A stretch of DNA of 64,000 bases from Gonocerus acuteangulatus (lineage: Eukaryota > Arthropoda > Insecta > Hemiptera > Coreidae): positions 7,082,197 through 7,146,196 of the forward strand of contig OX328126.1 in NCBI GenBank assembly GCA_946811695.1, given 5' to 3'. The position numbers were made by a program, and so were the translations under genes. Positions 46,359-59,600 of this stretch are shown piece after piece (the first letter of the stretch is position 1; each line of letters begins with the position of its first letter). Below the pieces are notes generated by a model, which was not told where the DNA came from, ran no database searches, and saw only the letters and a list, made by a program, of their open reading frames with translations.

Positions 46359-46496
46359 AATTTGAACCACCATCATTTTCGGTCTCTAGGGGTCCTGAAA
46401 CGCAAAATTTTCTAGTCGGCACTTCTGGATTGCGTCATGAGATCAACCTTATAAGCAGGGTTCCTCCCTATGTGGGAGGGAGGAACCGTGCTAAAA
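45158..46496 (+). mobile_element. H1 family element with nested Penelope-like fragment
   Basis: Starts AAAAAGTCCGACTCGCAGG, TTAGCGCGGTTCC; ends CCTCCCTATGTGGGAGGGAGG (stem-loop), GGAACCGTGCTAA. A (TA)n tract lies at 46315-46356. A Penelope-like piece (45280-45474) interrupts it near 45276. Very similar to the reference copy at 10607, including the segment ATGAAAGTAGAACATG. Confidence 0.65.
45280..45474 (-). mobile_element. Penelope-like (provisional) fragment
   Basis: GATTAGATAGTTAGCCGTCG...GGACGTTTTGGCTACTC matches the left block at 40305. The motif at 45380-45414 is mutated in both core boxes (CTGACGT and CAAAAC), so it could not act as a ribozyme. The flanks TTCTAGAAAG and TTCAAGAAAG may be a decayed duplication. 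Confidence 0.45.
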
Positions 46497-46499
46497 CGT

Positions 46500-46500
<1 letters not shown>

Positions 46501-46532
<32 letters not shown>

Positions 46533-46942
46533 TACAAATCTAAGTTTCTCTGCTTTTAAACATTTGTTTGTAATGTTTCATTGGAGTTTTGAAATCAGCA
46601 TTTACACTTTGGCTGCTGGTGTGATTACGGAAGGACAATAGCGATCCTATCCGCTTACGAGTGTACCTTCGGAAGGACACTTCTCCATTACTTTTCCCTT
46701 TAGATTCAAAAGGCTGTAGTAAATGGAGGGGATTCACTTTTACAGCTCCAGGTAAAGACAGTTGTCTTCAGTATTGTTTGGGATTTCCAACAGTGTTTTC
46801 CGTTTACATATCGGGTGACTGGAAGATTTTATATGTATTTTTAAACTTTTTCTTCTAAAAATTGTTTATAAGTAAAAAATGCACACGATACTGAGGTATT
46901 CCCAAAAAATTACAACCGCAGCGAAAGTGTTAAATATGATAT

Positions 46943-46945
<3 letters not shown>
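46501..46945. other. T-run followed by unassigned sequence
   Basis: A T run (46501-46530) could be the A tail of a minus-strand retrocopy. The adjoining minus frame (46540-46737) has no domain I recognise. Confidence 0.35.
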
Positions 46946-46950
<5 letters not shown>

Positions 46951-47016
<66 letters not shown>

Positions 47017-47435
47017 CACGTGTCTGTATGTTTGTCCGTTTGTCTGTTTGTTCCTTATACAAACCCACACCGTTTGACCGATTTTGACCAAACTTGCAAT
47101 ACTGGTAAGTCTTCATACGGGAAGTCTCGTAGGCTAAGTCAAAAACGTCTACCAGCTGTCTGTCTGTATGTTTGTTCCTTATACAAATCCACACCGTTTG
47201 ACCGATTTTGACCAAACGTGGCACACAGGTAAGTCTTGACACGAGGAGAGTCATAGACTAGGTTAAAATCGTCTATGACTCACAGTTTGGAGGTCACGAG
47301 TTCGAAACTATGAACCCAAAGAGTTACAGATTTGCGTTATTAGATTTTCATGTTAATTATTTGGTTTCTAATTTATTTTTGCTTTTCTAGATGCAGAAAG
47401 TAAGTGTAGTATGGTACGCCGGGAAACAGCTGGTA
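46951..47435 (+). mobile_element. H3 family element with expanded 5' (TA)n
   Basis: (TA)n at 46951-47012 leads into AAATCACGTGTCTGTATG. Two internal units follow, and the end is GTACGCCGGGAAACAGCTGGTA. Confidence 0.62.
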
Positions 47436-47554
47436 CATAAGAAAATTGAAAGATAATTTGGTTTGAGTGTACCGTTGGAATGCTCATTAAATGTTACAGC
47501 TTTTGAGAGATTTTGGAGTCTGTCATATTTTTTGGAAGAGTAGTGATTTCCTAA

Positions 47555-47905
47555 ACGCTGTAACCATCACTGATGCTTCCTCGACCACAAACAAGAATGA
47601 CTTTACGTCAGGCTGAACGTCATTTCTGGATCCTTCTATCGTCTAAAGATCGTTGTTTACACTTCAATATCGTTTACAAATCACTGTTTATGTTAAATCA
47701 CCTACTTGTTACTGTGTCCTCTGACAAGAAACGTTGTAACCATCAGTGACGCTTCCTCAACCACAAACCAGAATGACTTTACGTCAGTCTGTACGTCATT
47801 TCTGGATTCTTCTATCGCCTAAAAACCGTTGTTTACACTTCAGTATCGTTTACAAATTACTGTTTATGTTAAATCACCTACTTGTTGCTGTGTCCTCTGA
47901 CAAGA
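47555..47905. repeat. 176-bp direct duplication
   Basis: 47555-47730 and 47731-47905 share ACTTTACGTCAG, CGTCATTTCTGGAT, GTTTATGTTAAATCACCTAC and more in order, about 90 percent alike by eye. Confidence 0.85.
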
Positions 47906-48114
47906 AGCTGTGTGAACGACATACCGCAGTGTGCAATCTTCAAACAAGACGAGACAGTGTTGAAAGATCTAATACAAGAATCATTGCTTCAGAGACTGTC
48001 TTCATTCTTTCTACATTTCAATAGACATTCTGATAACTACCTATCTCTAAATCTACATATTGTAATCATTTCTAAATATTCTCTACTGTTTATTAATTAA
48101 TAGAATCTATACCC

Positions 48115-48390
48115 TGTAGATTTTAGCGCGGTTCCTCCCTCCATAGGATGGATGGATGGATTGGGTGTTTAAGGGCAGAAAAGGTCTAGGTCCTCACAGC
48201 CCTCAAGTGTAATCTTAGAGAGTCGTGTATATGTCGTGGAAGTGTTTGGAATTTTGTGTTTAGGACAGTGCTGCGCTTACAATTCAACATTTATCACAAT
48301 TAACTGTTATTTAGATAATTGGTATTCTATTTTTTTTTTTTTGCTACTAATGTAATTGCTTACTACTAACACTAATATTACTTACTAATC
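48115..48390. other. Unassigned, with a short H1 3' tip
   Basis: TTTTAGCGCGGTTCCTCCCTCC at 48121-48143 is a minus-strand H1 end without the rest of the element. Confidence 0.45.
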
Positions 48391-48394
48391 CATA

Positions 48395-49160
<766 letters not shown>

Positions 49161-49165
49161 GCAAA

Positions 49166-49390
49166 AATATATAAATTTGAATCACCGTTATATTCGTGAT
49201 CTCTGGGATTTGAAACATGATGTTTTCGCGTCGGCACTTCCGGATTGCGTCATGAGGTCAACCTCATAAGCAGGGTCATGAGGTCAACCTCATAAGCAGG
49301 GTCATGAGGTCAACCTCATAAGCAGGGTCATGAGGTCAACCTCATAAGCTGGGTTCTTCCCTATGGAGGGAGGGAGGAACCGCCCTAAAA
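49166..49390 (+). mobile_element. H1 3' end with 26-bp internal repeat
   Basis: Plus-strand H1 3' part ending GGAGGGAGGAACCGCCCTAAAA. At 49251-49354 a 26-bp unit (CATGAGGTCAACCTCATAAG) is repeated four times, an expansion not seen in other copies. Confidence 0.75.
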
Positions 49391-49785
49391 AGGTTTTGAA
49401 GCAATTTTTGTTGGGGCGACGTCAATCGGAGAAATAAATGCTTGAGCCTTATTAAGTGTTAGTTTTGTTTTTCGAATGTGGTTTTGTCTTTCTTTAACTC
49501 ACATTTTAATTGTTTTTTTTTTTTTTTTTGTTTGCAAGTTCATTTAACAATAAAATGTCTATTTTAATAAAACAAGGTAAGACAATGAAGAACGTATTGG
49601 TATTGGTCATTTCCGTTTATGATACTGTCAGTTTCCTTTTTGGCGCTTAAATATTCATTCTCTTTTATTTAATATTTTCCATGAAAGATCAAATCCTACG
49701 AATAACTGCTACTATTCCTTTACTACAGCACTAGAGGTAAGAACCGCGCTAAGATGACGCAGTTCCTATTAGTCCGACTTTATAT
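49391..49785 (-). mobile_element. H1 family fragment (5' part)
   Basis: The minus strand starts AAAGTCGGACTAATAGGAACTGCGTC (49785), TTAGCGCGGTTCT, and proceeds through the H1 interior to GGCGACGTCAATCGG. It meets the opposite-orientation H1 end at 49390. Confidence 0.55.
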
Positions 49786-50085
49786 TTATTTTCAGTGTGG
49801 CTTTCTGTTGAACGTAAATTTAATAATTTGATTTGTTGTCTTCTGTCAAGGTATTCAAGCTTCGCTGAGGTTTTTCCCGATCTTTAGACAGCTAAGGTCG
49901 TCAGGACTTCAACTATACTTATTCGTCAATTAATCTCATAGCATAGACATTAATTGAATATTTAATTCAGTTATTTTCATTCTAAACAAGCGTGAAATTA
50001 TCTCTAAATGTTAACCTCACAACATAATCTAGTGACCTCCAGACAATTTATGGACAGGGAAGTGTTGTTCCAAGTCGTTTACATA
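49786..50085. other. Unassigned sequence
   Basis: No feature recognised. Confidence 0.5.
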
Positions 50086-50087
50086 AA

Positions 50088-50665
50088 AAAAGTCCGACCC
50101 GCAGGAACTGCGTCATCTTAGCGCAGTTCCGTTCATATCCCTAGTGTCATTAGCATAGGAGTAGAAGCAATCATTGGTAAGTTTTGAATTTTCGTTAAAA
50201 ATATAAAATAGAATCACAAAGGAAAGGTTAAGATTAAGGCACCGCAACAGGAAACTGATTGTATTCTAAGCGGAAATCACTCCCCCCCCCCCACCTTCTC
50301 AAAGTTCGCTCTTGGAAACACTATTACCAATAAGTTTCTCATTTTCTTGCTTTCTTTAAGTAAACTATTAATTTTACTGATAAACGGTAGATATTTAAAA
50401 CCAAAGACACAAATCCGTTTAAAAAAACAAAACTAACAATTTCGATGTTTTAAGCACTTATTTCTCCAATTGACGTCGCCCCATCGAAAATAGCTTTAGA
50501 ACCTTTTTTGTAGAGAATTTACTAAGCTTTGTCACCTTCCTCTTACCACGTTTTGCCAACGAATATATACGAAAATCCCAAAAGTGTTTTCATCACTTTT
50601 AATGATTTTTTTTTTTCGAATACTACCTCAACTCCAAATGTAACAAAAATTTAAACATCTTACAA
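50088..50665 (+). mobile_element. H1 family element, 5' half
   Basis: Starts AAAAAGTCCGACCCGCAGG, TTAGCGCAGTTCC; includes AAGGCACCGCAACAGGAAAC, the undisturbed version of the site that carries the LINE at 7263 and the 69-bp array at 41247. Ends near 50665. Confidence 0.62.
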
Positions 50666-51185
50666 GAGAACATCCCCAAGTGCCTGGAGCCGATTTTGAT
50701 GGAACTTTGTGTACTTTTAAACACGTGAAAATAATCTATACGTATTTTTTTTATTTCGGCCAAATCGTACGTTTAAGGGATGAAACCACCCTTCCAAAAT
50801 ACTCCTCAAATACTCAAACAATTGGAGTAAACAGTGGTGGGGGGTCCACCGATCTGGACCATTTTTTTCTGGTGATTCTACATCGAAAAATAGTCGACAC
50901 GTGTCCGAGCGTTCCGTCCAATGCGCCTTAGGAGCTAAGAAACATAATAAAATAGGTTGAAAATGCTTTATTTTTTATATCGAGTTTAGAAAATGATATC
51001 GACATGATTCTTTAAACAATTCGTTTGTTTTATAGATTAGATTAAAGGAAAAATATAATCGTTAAACAATAATTTATATATCGTCAAACAAATTCAATAA
51101 TATGCTTATTTTTGTGGCAAACTAGCCTAATAAATTTTTCTACACCAAAAATAATAGAATATTTTAAATCAGCCCCCCCAAGGAA
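50666..51185. other. Unassigned sequence
   Basis: Open frame 50680-50931 without domain; otherwise AT-rich. Confidence 0.45.
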
Positions 51186-51439
51186 CTCTTATGAGGTAAA
51201 TATCAGCCCTATCCTGGCTACAACAGGTTGGTAACCTGTAGATAACCCGTCCTAAAATTCGTAGTTAATCATAATTGAATCGTTTATTGCAGAAACCCGT
51301 CAAGTGACATTTTTTTCAAAAATTATATTATTATAGATAATGACTGACCCACTTTAGACACACCGTCTTGTGCAGAAACATATGTAATATCAATCCTCTA
51401 AATAGGTTTTATTTTGTTTTGAAATTTCCGTTTATTGCA

Positions 51440-51858
51440 GAAACCCGTCAAGTGGAATCACATGACGGGTTTCTGCAGTACATTTTGTATTCATCTTCTT
51501 TCGAGCCAACTCAGATGAAACTTCTGGAATTCGAAAGGAAGACCGGATTCCTTTTAAAGTATCCGCCTACAAAGAGTTTTAGTACAATAAAAATGACCGA
51601 GGAAAAGTGGTTAGTAATCACTTTATTGATGGTTTCCCCTCCTCATCGTTCACACTCAAAAAATATTCCGACGCTCCGGAACTGCCAACAGTGATCGCAT
51701 GTCCATCTGGAAAGATAGAGATCAACGCAAAGAAAATCAATGACCTGAATAAGTCGGCCAAGTATACTACAGGCTATGAATATTTTTATTATGAAATTCT
51801 CCAGTGGCCTACGACTCCAGCCGTCTGCAACATCGACCTAGCGTATGACTATGAGTAG
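51440..51858 (+). pseudogene. Unidentified ORF remnant inside the inverted-repeat element
   Basis: The frame open to 51694 contains SFEPTQMKLLEFERKTGFLL and IKMTEEKWLV. A second frame from 51607 contains FPSSSFTLKKYSDAPELP, GKIEINAKKINDL and ends DLAYDYE, stop. Together they look like one protein broken by a frameshift near 51610. The TEEKW segment recalls helix-turn-helix regions of some pogo-like transposases, but this is weak and I leave the product unnamed. The last 21 codons lie in the first unit of the satellite. Confidence 0.4.
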
Positions 51859-54800
51859 AATTCTACAGTGGCCTACGACTCCAGCCGTCTGCAACATCTA
51901 CCTAGCGTATGACTATGAGTAGAATTCTCCAGTGGCCTACGACTCCAGCCGTCTGCAACATCGACCTAGCGTATGACTATGAGTAGAATTCTCCAGTGGC
52001 CTACGACTCCAGCCGTCTGCAACATCTACCTAGCGTATGACTATGAGTAGAATTCTCCAGTGGCCTACGACTCCAGCCGTCTGCAACATCTACCTAGCGT
52101 ATGACTATGAGTAGAATTCTCCAGTGGCCTACGACTCCAGCCGTCTGCAACATCGACCTAGAGTATGACTATGAGTAGAATTCTCCAGTGGCCTACTACT
52201 CCAGCCGTCTGCAACATCGACCTAGAGTATGACTATGAGTAGAATTCTCCAGTGGCCTACGACTCCAGCCGTCTGCAACATCGACCTACCATATGACTAT
52301 GAGTAGAATTCTCCAGTGGCCTACGACTCCAGCCGTCTGCAACATCGACCTAGAGTATGACTATGAGTAGAATTCTCCAGTGGCCTACTACTCCAGCCGT
52401 CTGCAACATCGACCTAGCGTATGACTATGAGTAGAATTCTCCAGTGGCCTACGACTCCAGCCGTCTGCAACATCGACCTAGCGTATGACTATGAGTAGAA
52501 TTCTCCAGTGGCCTACGACTCCAGCCGTCTGCAACATCGACCTAGCGTATGACGATGAGTAGAATTCTCCAGTGGCCTACGACTCCAGCCGTCTGCAACG
52601 TCTACCTAGCGTATGACTATGAGTAGAATTCTCCAGTGGCCTACGACTCCAGCCGTCTGCAACATCGACCTAGCGTATGACGATGAGTAGAATTCTCCAG
52701 TGGCCTACGACTCCAGCCGTCTGCAACGTCTACCTAGCGTATGACTATGAGTAGTATTCTCCAGTGGCCTACGACTCCAGTCGTCTGCAACGTCTACCTA
52801 GCGTATGACTATGAGTAGAATTCTCCAGTGGCCTACGACTCCAGCCGTCTGCAACATCGACCTAGCGTATGACGATGAGTAGAATTCTCCAGTGGCCTAC
52901 GACTCCAGCCGTCTGCAACGTCTACCTAGCGTATGACTATGAGTAGAATTCTCCAGTGGCCTACGACTCCAGCCGTCTGCAACATCGACCTAGCGTATGA
53001 CTATGAGTAGAATTCTCCAGTGGCCTACGACTCCAGCCGTCTGCAACATCGACCTAGCGTATGACTATGAGTAGAATTCTCCAGTGGCCTACGACTCCAG
53101 CCGTCTGCCACATCGACCTAGCGTATGACTATGAGTAGAATTCTCCAGTGGCCTACGACTCCAGCCGTCTGCAACATCGACCTAGCGTATGACGATGAGT
53201 AGAATTCTCCAGTGGCCTACGACTCCAGCCGTCTGCAACGTCTACCTAGCGGTAGACTATGAGTAGAATTCTCCAGTGGCCTACGACTCGAGCCGTCTGC
53301 AACATCGACCTAGCGTATGACTATGAGTAGAATTCTCCAGTGGCCTACGACTCCAGCCGTCTGCAACATCGACCTAGAGTATGACGATGAGTAGAATTCT
53401 CCAGTGGCCTACGACTCCAGCCGTCTTCAACGTCTTCCTAGCGTATGACTATGAGTAGAATTCTCCAGTGGCCTACGACTCCAGCCGTCTGCAACATCGA
53501 CCTAGCGTATGACGATGAGTAGAATTCTCCAGTGGCCTACGACTCCAGCCGTCTGCAACGTCTACCTAGCGTATGACTATGAGTAGTATTCTCCAGTGGC
53601 CTACGACTCCAGCCGTCTGCAACGTCTGCCTAGCGTATGACTATGAGTAGAATTCTCCAGTGGCCTACGACTCCAGCCGTCTGCAACATCGACCTAGCGT
53701 ATGACGATGAGTAGAATTCTCCAGTGGCCTACGACTCCAGCCGTCTGCAACGTCTACCTAGCGTATGACTATGAGTAGAATTCTCCAGTGGCCTACGACT
53801 CCAGCCGTCTGTAACATCGACCTAGCGTATGACTATGAGTAGAATTCTCCAGTGGCCTACGACTCCAGCCGTCTGCAACGTCTACCTAGCGTATGACTAT
53901 GAGTAGAATTCTCCAGTGGCCTACGACTCCAGCCGTCTGCAACATCGACCTAGCGTATGACTATGAGTAGAATTCTCCAGTGGCCTACTACTCCAGCCGT
54001 CTGCAACATCGACCTAGCGTATGACTATGAGTAGAATTCTCCAGTGGCCTACGACTCCAGCCGTCTGCCACATCGACCTAGCGTATGACTATGAGTAGAA
54101 TTCTCCAGTGGCCTACGACTCCAGCCGTCTGCAACATCGACCTAGCGTATGACGATGAGTAGAATTCTCCAGTGGCCTACGACTCCAGCCGTCTGCAACG
54201 TCTACCTAGCGGTAGACTATGAGTAGAATTCTCCAGTGGCCTACGACTCGAGCCGTCTGCAACATCGACCTAGCGTATGACTATGAGTAGAATTCTCCAG
54301 TGGCCTACGACTCCAGCCGTCTGCAACATCGACCTAGAGTATGACGATGAGTAGAATTCTCCAGTGGCCTACGACTCCAGCCGTCTTCAACGTCTTCCTA
54401 GCGTATGACTATGAGTAGAATTCTCCAGTGGCCTACGACTCCAGCCGTCTGCAACATCGACCTAGCGTATGACGATGAGTAGAATTCTCCAGTGGCCTAC
54501 GACTCCAGCCGTCTGCAACGTCTACCTAGCGTATGACTATGAGTAGTATTCTCCAGTGGCCTACGACTCCAGCCGTCTGCAACGTCTGCCTAGCGTATGA
54601 CTATGAGTAGAATTCTCCAGTGGCCTACGACTCCAGCCGTCTGCAACATCGACCTAGCGTATGACGATGAGTAGAATTCTCCAGTGGCCTACGACTCCAG
54701 CCGTCTGCAACGTCTACCTAGCGTATGACTATGAGTAGAATTCTCCAGTGGCCTACGACTCCAGCCGTCTGTAACATCGACCTAGCGTATGACTATGAGT

Positions 54801-57800
54801 AGAATTCTCCAGTGGCCTACGACTCCAGCCGTCTGCAACGTCTACCTAGCGTATGACTATGAGTAGAATTCTCCAGTGGCCTACGACTCCAGCCGTCTGC
54901 AACATCGACCTAGCGTATGACTATGAGTAGAATTCTCCAGTGGCCTACTACTCCAGCCGTCTGCAACATCGACCTAGAGTATGACTATGAGTAGAATTCT
55001 CCAGTGGCCTACGACTCCAGCCGTCTGCAACATCGACCTAGCGTATGACTATGAGTAGAATTCTCCAGTGGCCTACGACTCCAGCCGTCTGCAACGTCTA
55101 CCTAGCGTATGACTATGAGTAGAATTCTCCAGTGGCCTACGACTCCAGCCGTCTGCAACATCGACCTAGCGTATGACTATGAGTAGAATTCTCCAGTGGC
55201 CTACGACTCCAGCCGTCTGCAACATCGACCTAGCGTATGACTATGAGTAGAATTCTCCAGTGGCCTACGACTCCAGCCGTCTGCCACATCGACCTAGCGT
55301 ATGACTATGAGTAGAATTCTCCAGTGGCCTACGACTCCAGCCGTCTGCAACATCGACCTAGCGTATGACGATGAGTAGAATTCTCCAGTGGCCTACGACT
55401 CCAGCCGTCTGCAACGTCTACCTAGCGGTAGACTATGAGTAGAATTCTCCAGTGGCCTACGACTCGAGCCGTCTGCAACATCGACCTAGCGTATGACTAT
55501 GAGTAGAATTCTCCAGTGGCCTACGACTCCAGCCGTCTGCAACATCGACCTAGAGTATGACGATGAGTAGAATTCTCCAGTGGCCTACGACTCCAGCCGT
55601 CTTCAACGTCTTCCTAGCGTATGACTATGAGTAGAATTCTCCAGTGGCCTACGACTCCAGCCGTCTGCAACATCGACCTAGCGTATGACGATGAGTAGAA
55701 TTCTCCAGTGGCCTACGACTCCAGCCGTCTGCAACGTCTACCTAGCGTATGACTATGAGTAGTATTCTCCAGTGGCCTACGACTCCAGCCGTCTGCAACG
55801 TCTGCCTAGCGTATGACTATGAGTAGAATTCTCCAGTGGCCTACGACTCCAGCCGTCTGCAACATCGACCTAGCGTATGACGATGAGTAGAATTCTCCAG
55901 TGGCCTACGACTCCAGCCGTCTGCAACGTCTACCTAGCGTATGACTATGAGTAGAATTCTCCAGTGGCCTACGACTCCAGCCGTCTGTAACATCGACCTA
56001 GCGTATGACTATGAGTAGAATTCTCCAGTGGCCTACGACTCCAGCCGTCTGCAACGTCTACCTAGCGTATGACTATGAGTAGAATTCTCCAGTGGCCTAC
56101 GACTCCAGCCGTCTGCAACATCGACCTAGCGTATGACTATGAGTAGAATTCTCCAGTGGCCTACGACTCCAGCCGTCTGCAACATCGACCTAGCGTATGA
56201 CTATGAGTAGAATTCTCCAGTGGCCTACGACTCCAGCCGTCTGCAACATCGACCTAGCGTATGACTATGAGTAGAATTCTCCAGTGGCCTACGACTCCAG
56301 CCGTCTGCAACATCGACCTAGCGTATGACTATGAGTAGAATTCTCCAGTGGCCTACGACTCCAGCCGTCTGTAACATCGACCTAGCGTATGACTATGAGT
56401 AGAATTCTCCAGTGGCCTACGACTCCAGCCGTCTGCCACATCGACCTAGCGTATGACTATGAGTAGTATTCTCCAGTGGCCTACGACTCCAGCCGTCTGC
56501 CACATCGACCTAGCGTATGACTATGAGTAGAATTCTCCAGTGGCCTACGACTCCAGCCGTCTGCCACATCGACCTAGCGTATGACTATGAGTAGTATTCT
56601 CCAGTGGCCTACGACTCCAGCCGTCTGCAACATCGACCTAGCGTATTACTATGAGTAGAATTCTCCAGTGGCCTACGACTCCAGCCGTCTGCAACATCGA
56701 CCTAGCGTATGACTATGAGTAGAATTCTCCAGTGGCCTACGACTCCAGCCGTCTGCAACATCGACCTAGCGTATGACTATGAGTAGAATTCACCAGTGGC
56801 CTACGACTCCAGCCGTCTGCAACGTCTACCTAGCGTATGACTATGAGTAGAATTCTCCAGTGGCCTACGACTCCAGCCGTCTGCCACATCGACCTAGCGT
56901 ATGACTATGAGTAGAATTCTCCAGTGGCCTACGACTCCAGCCGTCTGCAACGTCTACCTAGCGTATGACTATGAGTAGAATTCTCCAGTGGCCTACGACT
57001 CCAGCCGTCTGCAACATCGACCTAGCGTATGACTATGAGTAGAATTCACCAGTGGCCTACGACTCCAGCCGTCTGCAACGTCTACCTAGCGTATGACTAT
57101 GAGTAGAATTCTCCAGTGGCCTACGACTCCAGCCGTCTGCAACATCGACCTAGCGTATGACGATGAGTAGAATTCTCCAGTGGCCTACGACTCCAGCCGT
57201 CTGCAACATCGACCTAGCGTATGACTATGAGTAGAATTCTCCAGTGGCCTACGACTCCAGCCGTCTGCAACATCGACCTAGCGTATGACTATGAGTAGAA
57301 TTCTCCAGTGGCCTACGACTCCAGCCGTCTGCAACATCGACCTACCATATGACTATGAGTAGAATTCTCCAGTGGCCTACGACTCCAGCCGTCTGCAACA
57401 TCGACCTAGCGTATGACGACGAGTAGAATTCTCCAGTGGCCTACGACTCCAGCCGTCTGCAACATCGACCTAGCGTATGACTATGAGTAGAATTCTCCAG
57501 TGGCCTACGACTCCAGCCGTCTGCAACATCGACCTAGCGTATGACTATGAGTAGAATTCTCCAGTGGCCTACGACTCCAGCCGTCTGCAACATCGACCTA
57601 GCGTATGACTATGAGTAGAATTCTCCAGTGGCCTACGACTCCAGCCGTCTGCAACATCGACCTAGCGTATGACTATGAGTAGAATTCTCCAGTGGCCTAC
57701 GACTCCAGCCGTCTGCAACATCGACCTACCATATGACTATGAGTAGAATTCTCCAGTGGCCTACGACTCCAGCCGTCTGCAACATCGACCTAGCGTATGA

Positions 57801-59600
57801 CTATGAGTAGTATTCTCCAGTGGCCTACGACTCCAGCCGTCTGCAACATCGACCTAGCGTATGACTATGAGTAGAATTCTCCAGTGGCCTACGACTCCAG
57901 CCGTCTGCAACATCGACCTAGAGTATGACTATGAGTAGAATTCTCCAGTGGCCTACGACTCCAGCCGTCTGCAACATCGACCTAGAGTATGACTATGAGT
58001 AGAATTCTCCAGTGGCCTACGACTCCAGCCGTCTGCAACATCTACCTAGCGTATGACTATGAGTAGTATTCTCCAGTGGCCTACGACTCCAGCCGTCTGC
58101 AACATCGACCTAGCGTATGACTATGAGTAGAATTCTCCAGTGGCCTACGACTCCAGCCGTCTGCAACATCGACCTAGAGTATGACTATGAGTAGAATTCT
58201 CCAGTGGCCTACGACTCCAGCCGTCTGCAACATCGACCTAGAGTATGACTATGAGTAGAATTCTCCAGTGGCCTACGACTCCAGCCGTCTGCAACATCGA
58301 CCTAGCGTATGACTATGAGTAGAATTCTCCAGTGGCCTACGACTCCAGCCGTCTGCAACATCGACCTAGAGTATGACTATGAGTAGAATTCTCCAGTGGC
58401 CTACGACTCCAGCCGTCTGCAACATCTACCTAGCGTATGACTATGAGTAGTATTCTCCAGTGGCCTACGACTCCAGTCGTCTGCAACGTCTACCTAGCGT
58501 ATGACGACGAGTAGAATTCTCCAGTGGCCTACGACTCCAGCCGTCTGCAACGTCTACCTAGCGTATGACTATGAGTAGTATTCTCCAGTGGCCTACGACT
58601 CCAGCCGTCTGCAACGTCTACCTAGCGTATGACTATGAGTAGTATTCTCCAGTGGCCTACGACTCCAGCCGTCTGCAACATCGACCTAGAGTATGACTAT
58701 GAGTAGAATTCTCCAGTGGCCTACGACTCCAGCCGTCTGCAACATCGACCTAGCGTATGACTATGAGTAGAATTCTCCAGTGGCCTACGACTCCAGCCGT
58801 CTGCAACGTCTACCTAGCGTATGACTATGAGTAGTATTCTCCAGTGGCCTACGACTCCAGTCGTCTGCAACGTCTACCTAGCGTATGACTATGAGTAGTA
58901 TTCTCCAGTGGCCTACGACTCCAGTCGTCTGCAACGTCTACCTAGCGTATGACTATGAGTAGAATTCTCCAGTGGCCTACGACTCCAGCCGTCTGCAACG
59001 TCTACCTAGCGTATGACTATGAGTAGTATTCTCCAGTGGCCTACGACTCCAGCCGTCTGCAACATCGACCTAGAGTATGACTATGAGTAGAATTCTCCAG
59101 TGGCCTACGACTCCAGCCGTCTGCAACATCGACCTAGCGTATGACTATGAGTAGAATTCTCCAGTGGCCTACGACTCCAGCCGTCTGTAACATCGACCTA
59201 GCGTATGACTATGAGTAGAATTCTCCAGTGGCCTACGACTCCAGCCGTCTGCAACATCGACCTAGCGTATGACTATGAGTAGAATTCTCCAGTGGCCTAC
59301 GACTCCAGCCGTCTGTAACATCGACCTAGCGTATGACTATGAGTAGAATTCTACAGTGGCCTACGACTCCAGCCGTCTGCAACATCGACCTAGCGTATGA
59401 CTATGAGTAGAATTCTACAGTGGCCTACGACTCCAGCCGTCTGCAACATCGACCTAGCGTATGACGATGAGTAGAATTCTCCAGTGGCCTACGACTCCAG
59501 CCGTCTGCAACATCGACCTAGCGTATGACTATGAGTAGAATTCTCCAGTGGCCTACGACTCCAGCCGTCTGCAACATCGACCTAGCGTATGACGACGAGT
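51793..59600. repeat. 64-bp satellite array, 122 units
   Basis: 7,808 bp, exactly 122 x 64, with unit start TAGAATTCTCCAGTGGCCTA and an EcoRI site (GAATTC) in almost every unit. Variation is confined to a few positions (for example GCAACATCGACC/GCAACGTCTACC, CTATGAG/CGATGAG, TAGAATTC/TAGTATTC). Marker units show higher-order structure: GCGGTAGAC occurs at about 53250, 54210 and 55426, spacings of 960 (15 units) and 1,216 bp (19 units). No unit-length change was seen. Each unit contains stop codons, so it is not coding. Confidence 0.98.

Noticed and set aside
51793..59600. CRISPR array
   Set aside because: Units are contiguous 64-bp satellite monomers with no unique spacers, and the context is eukaryotic.
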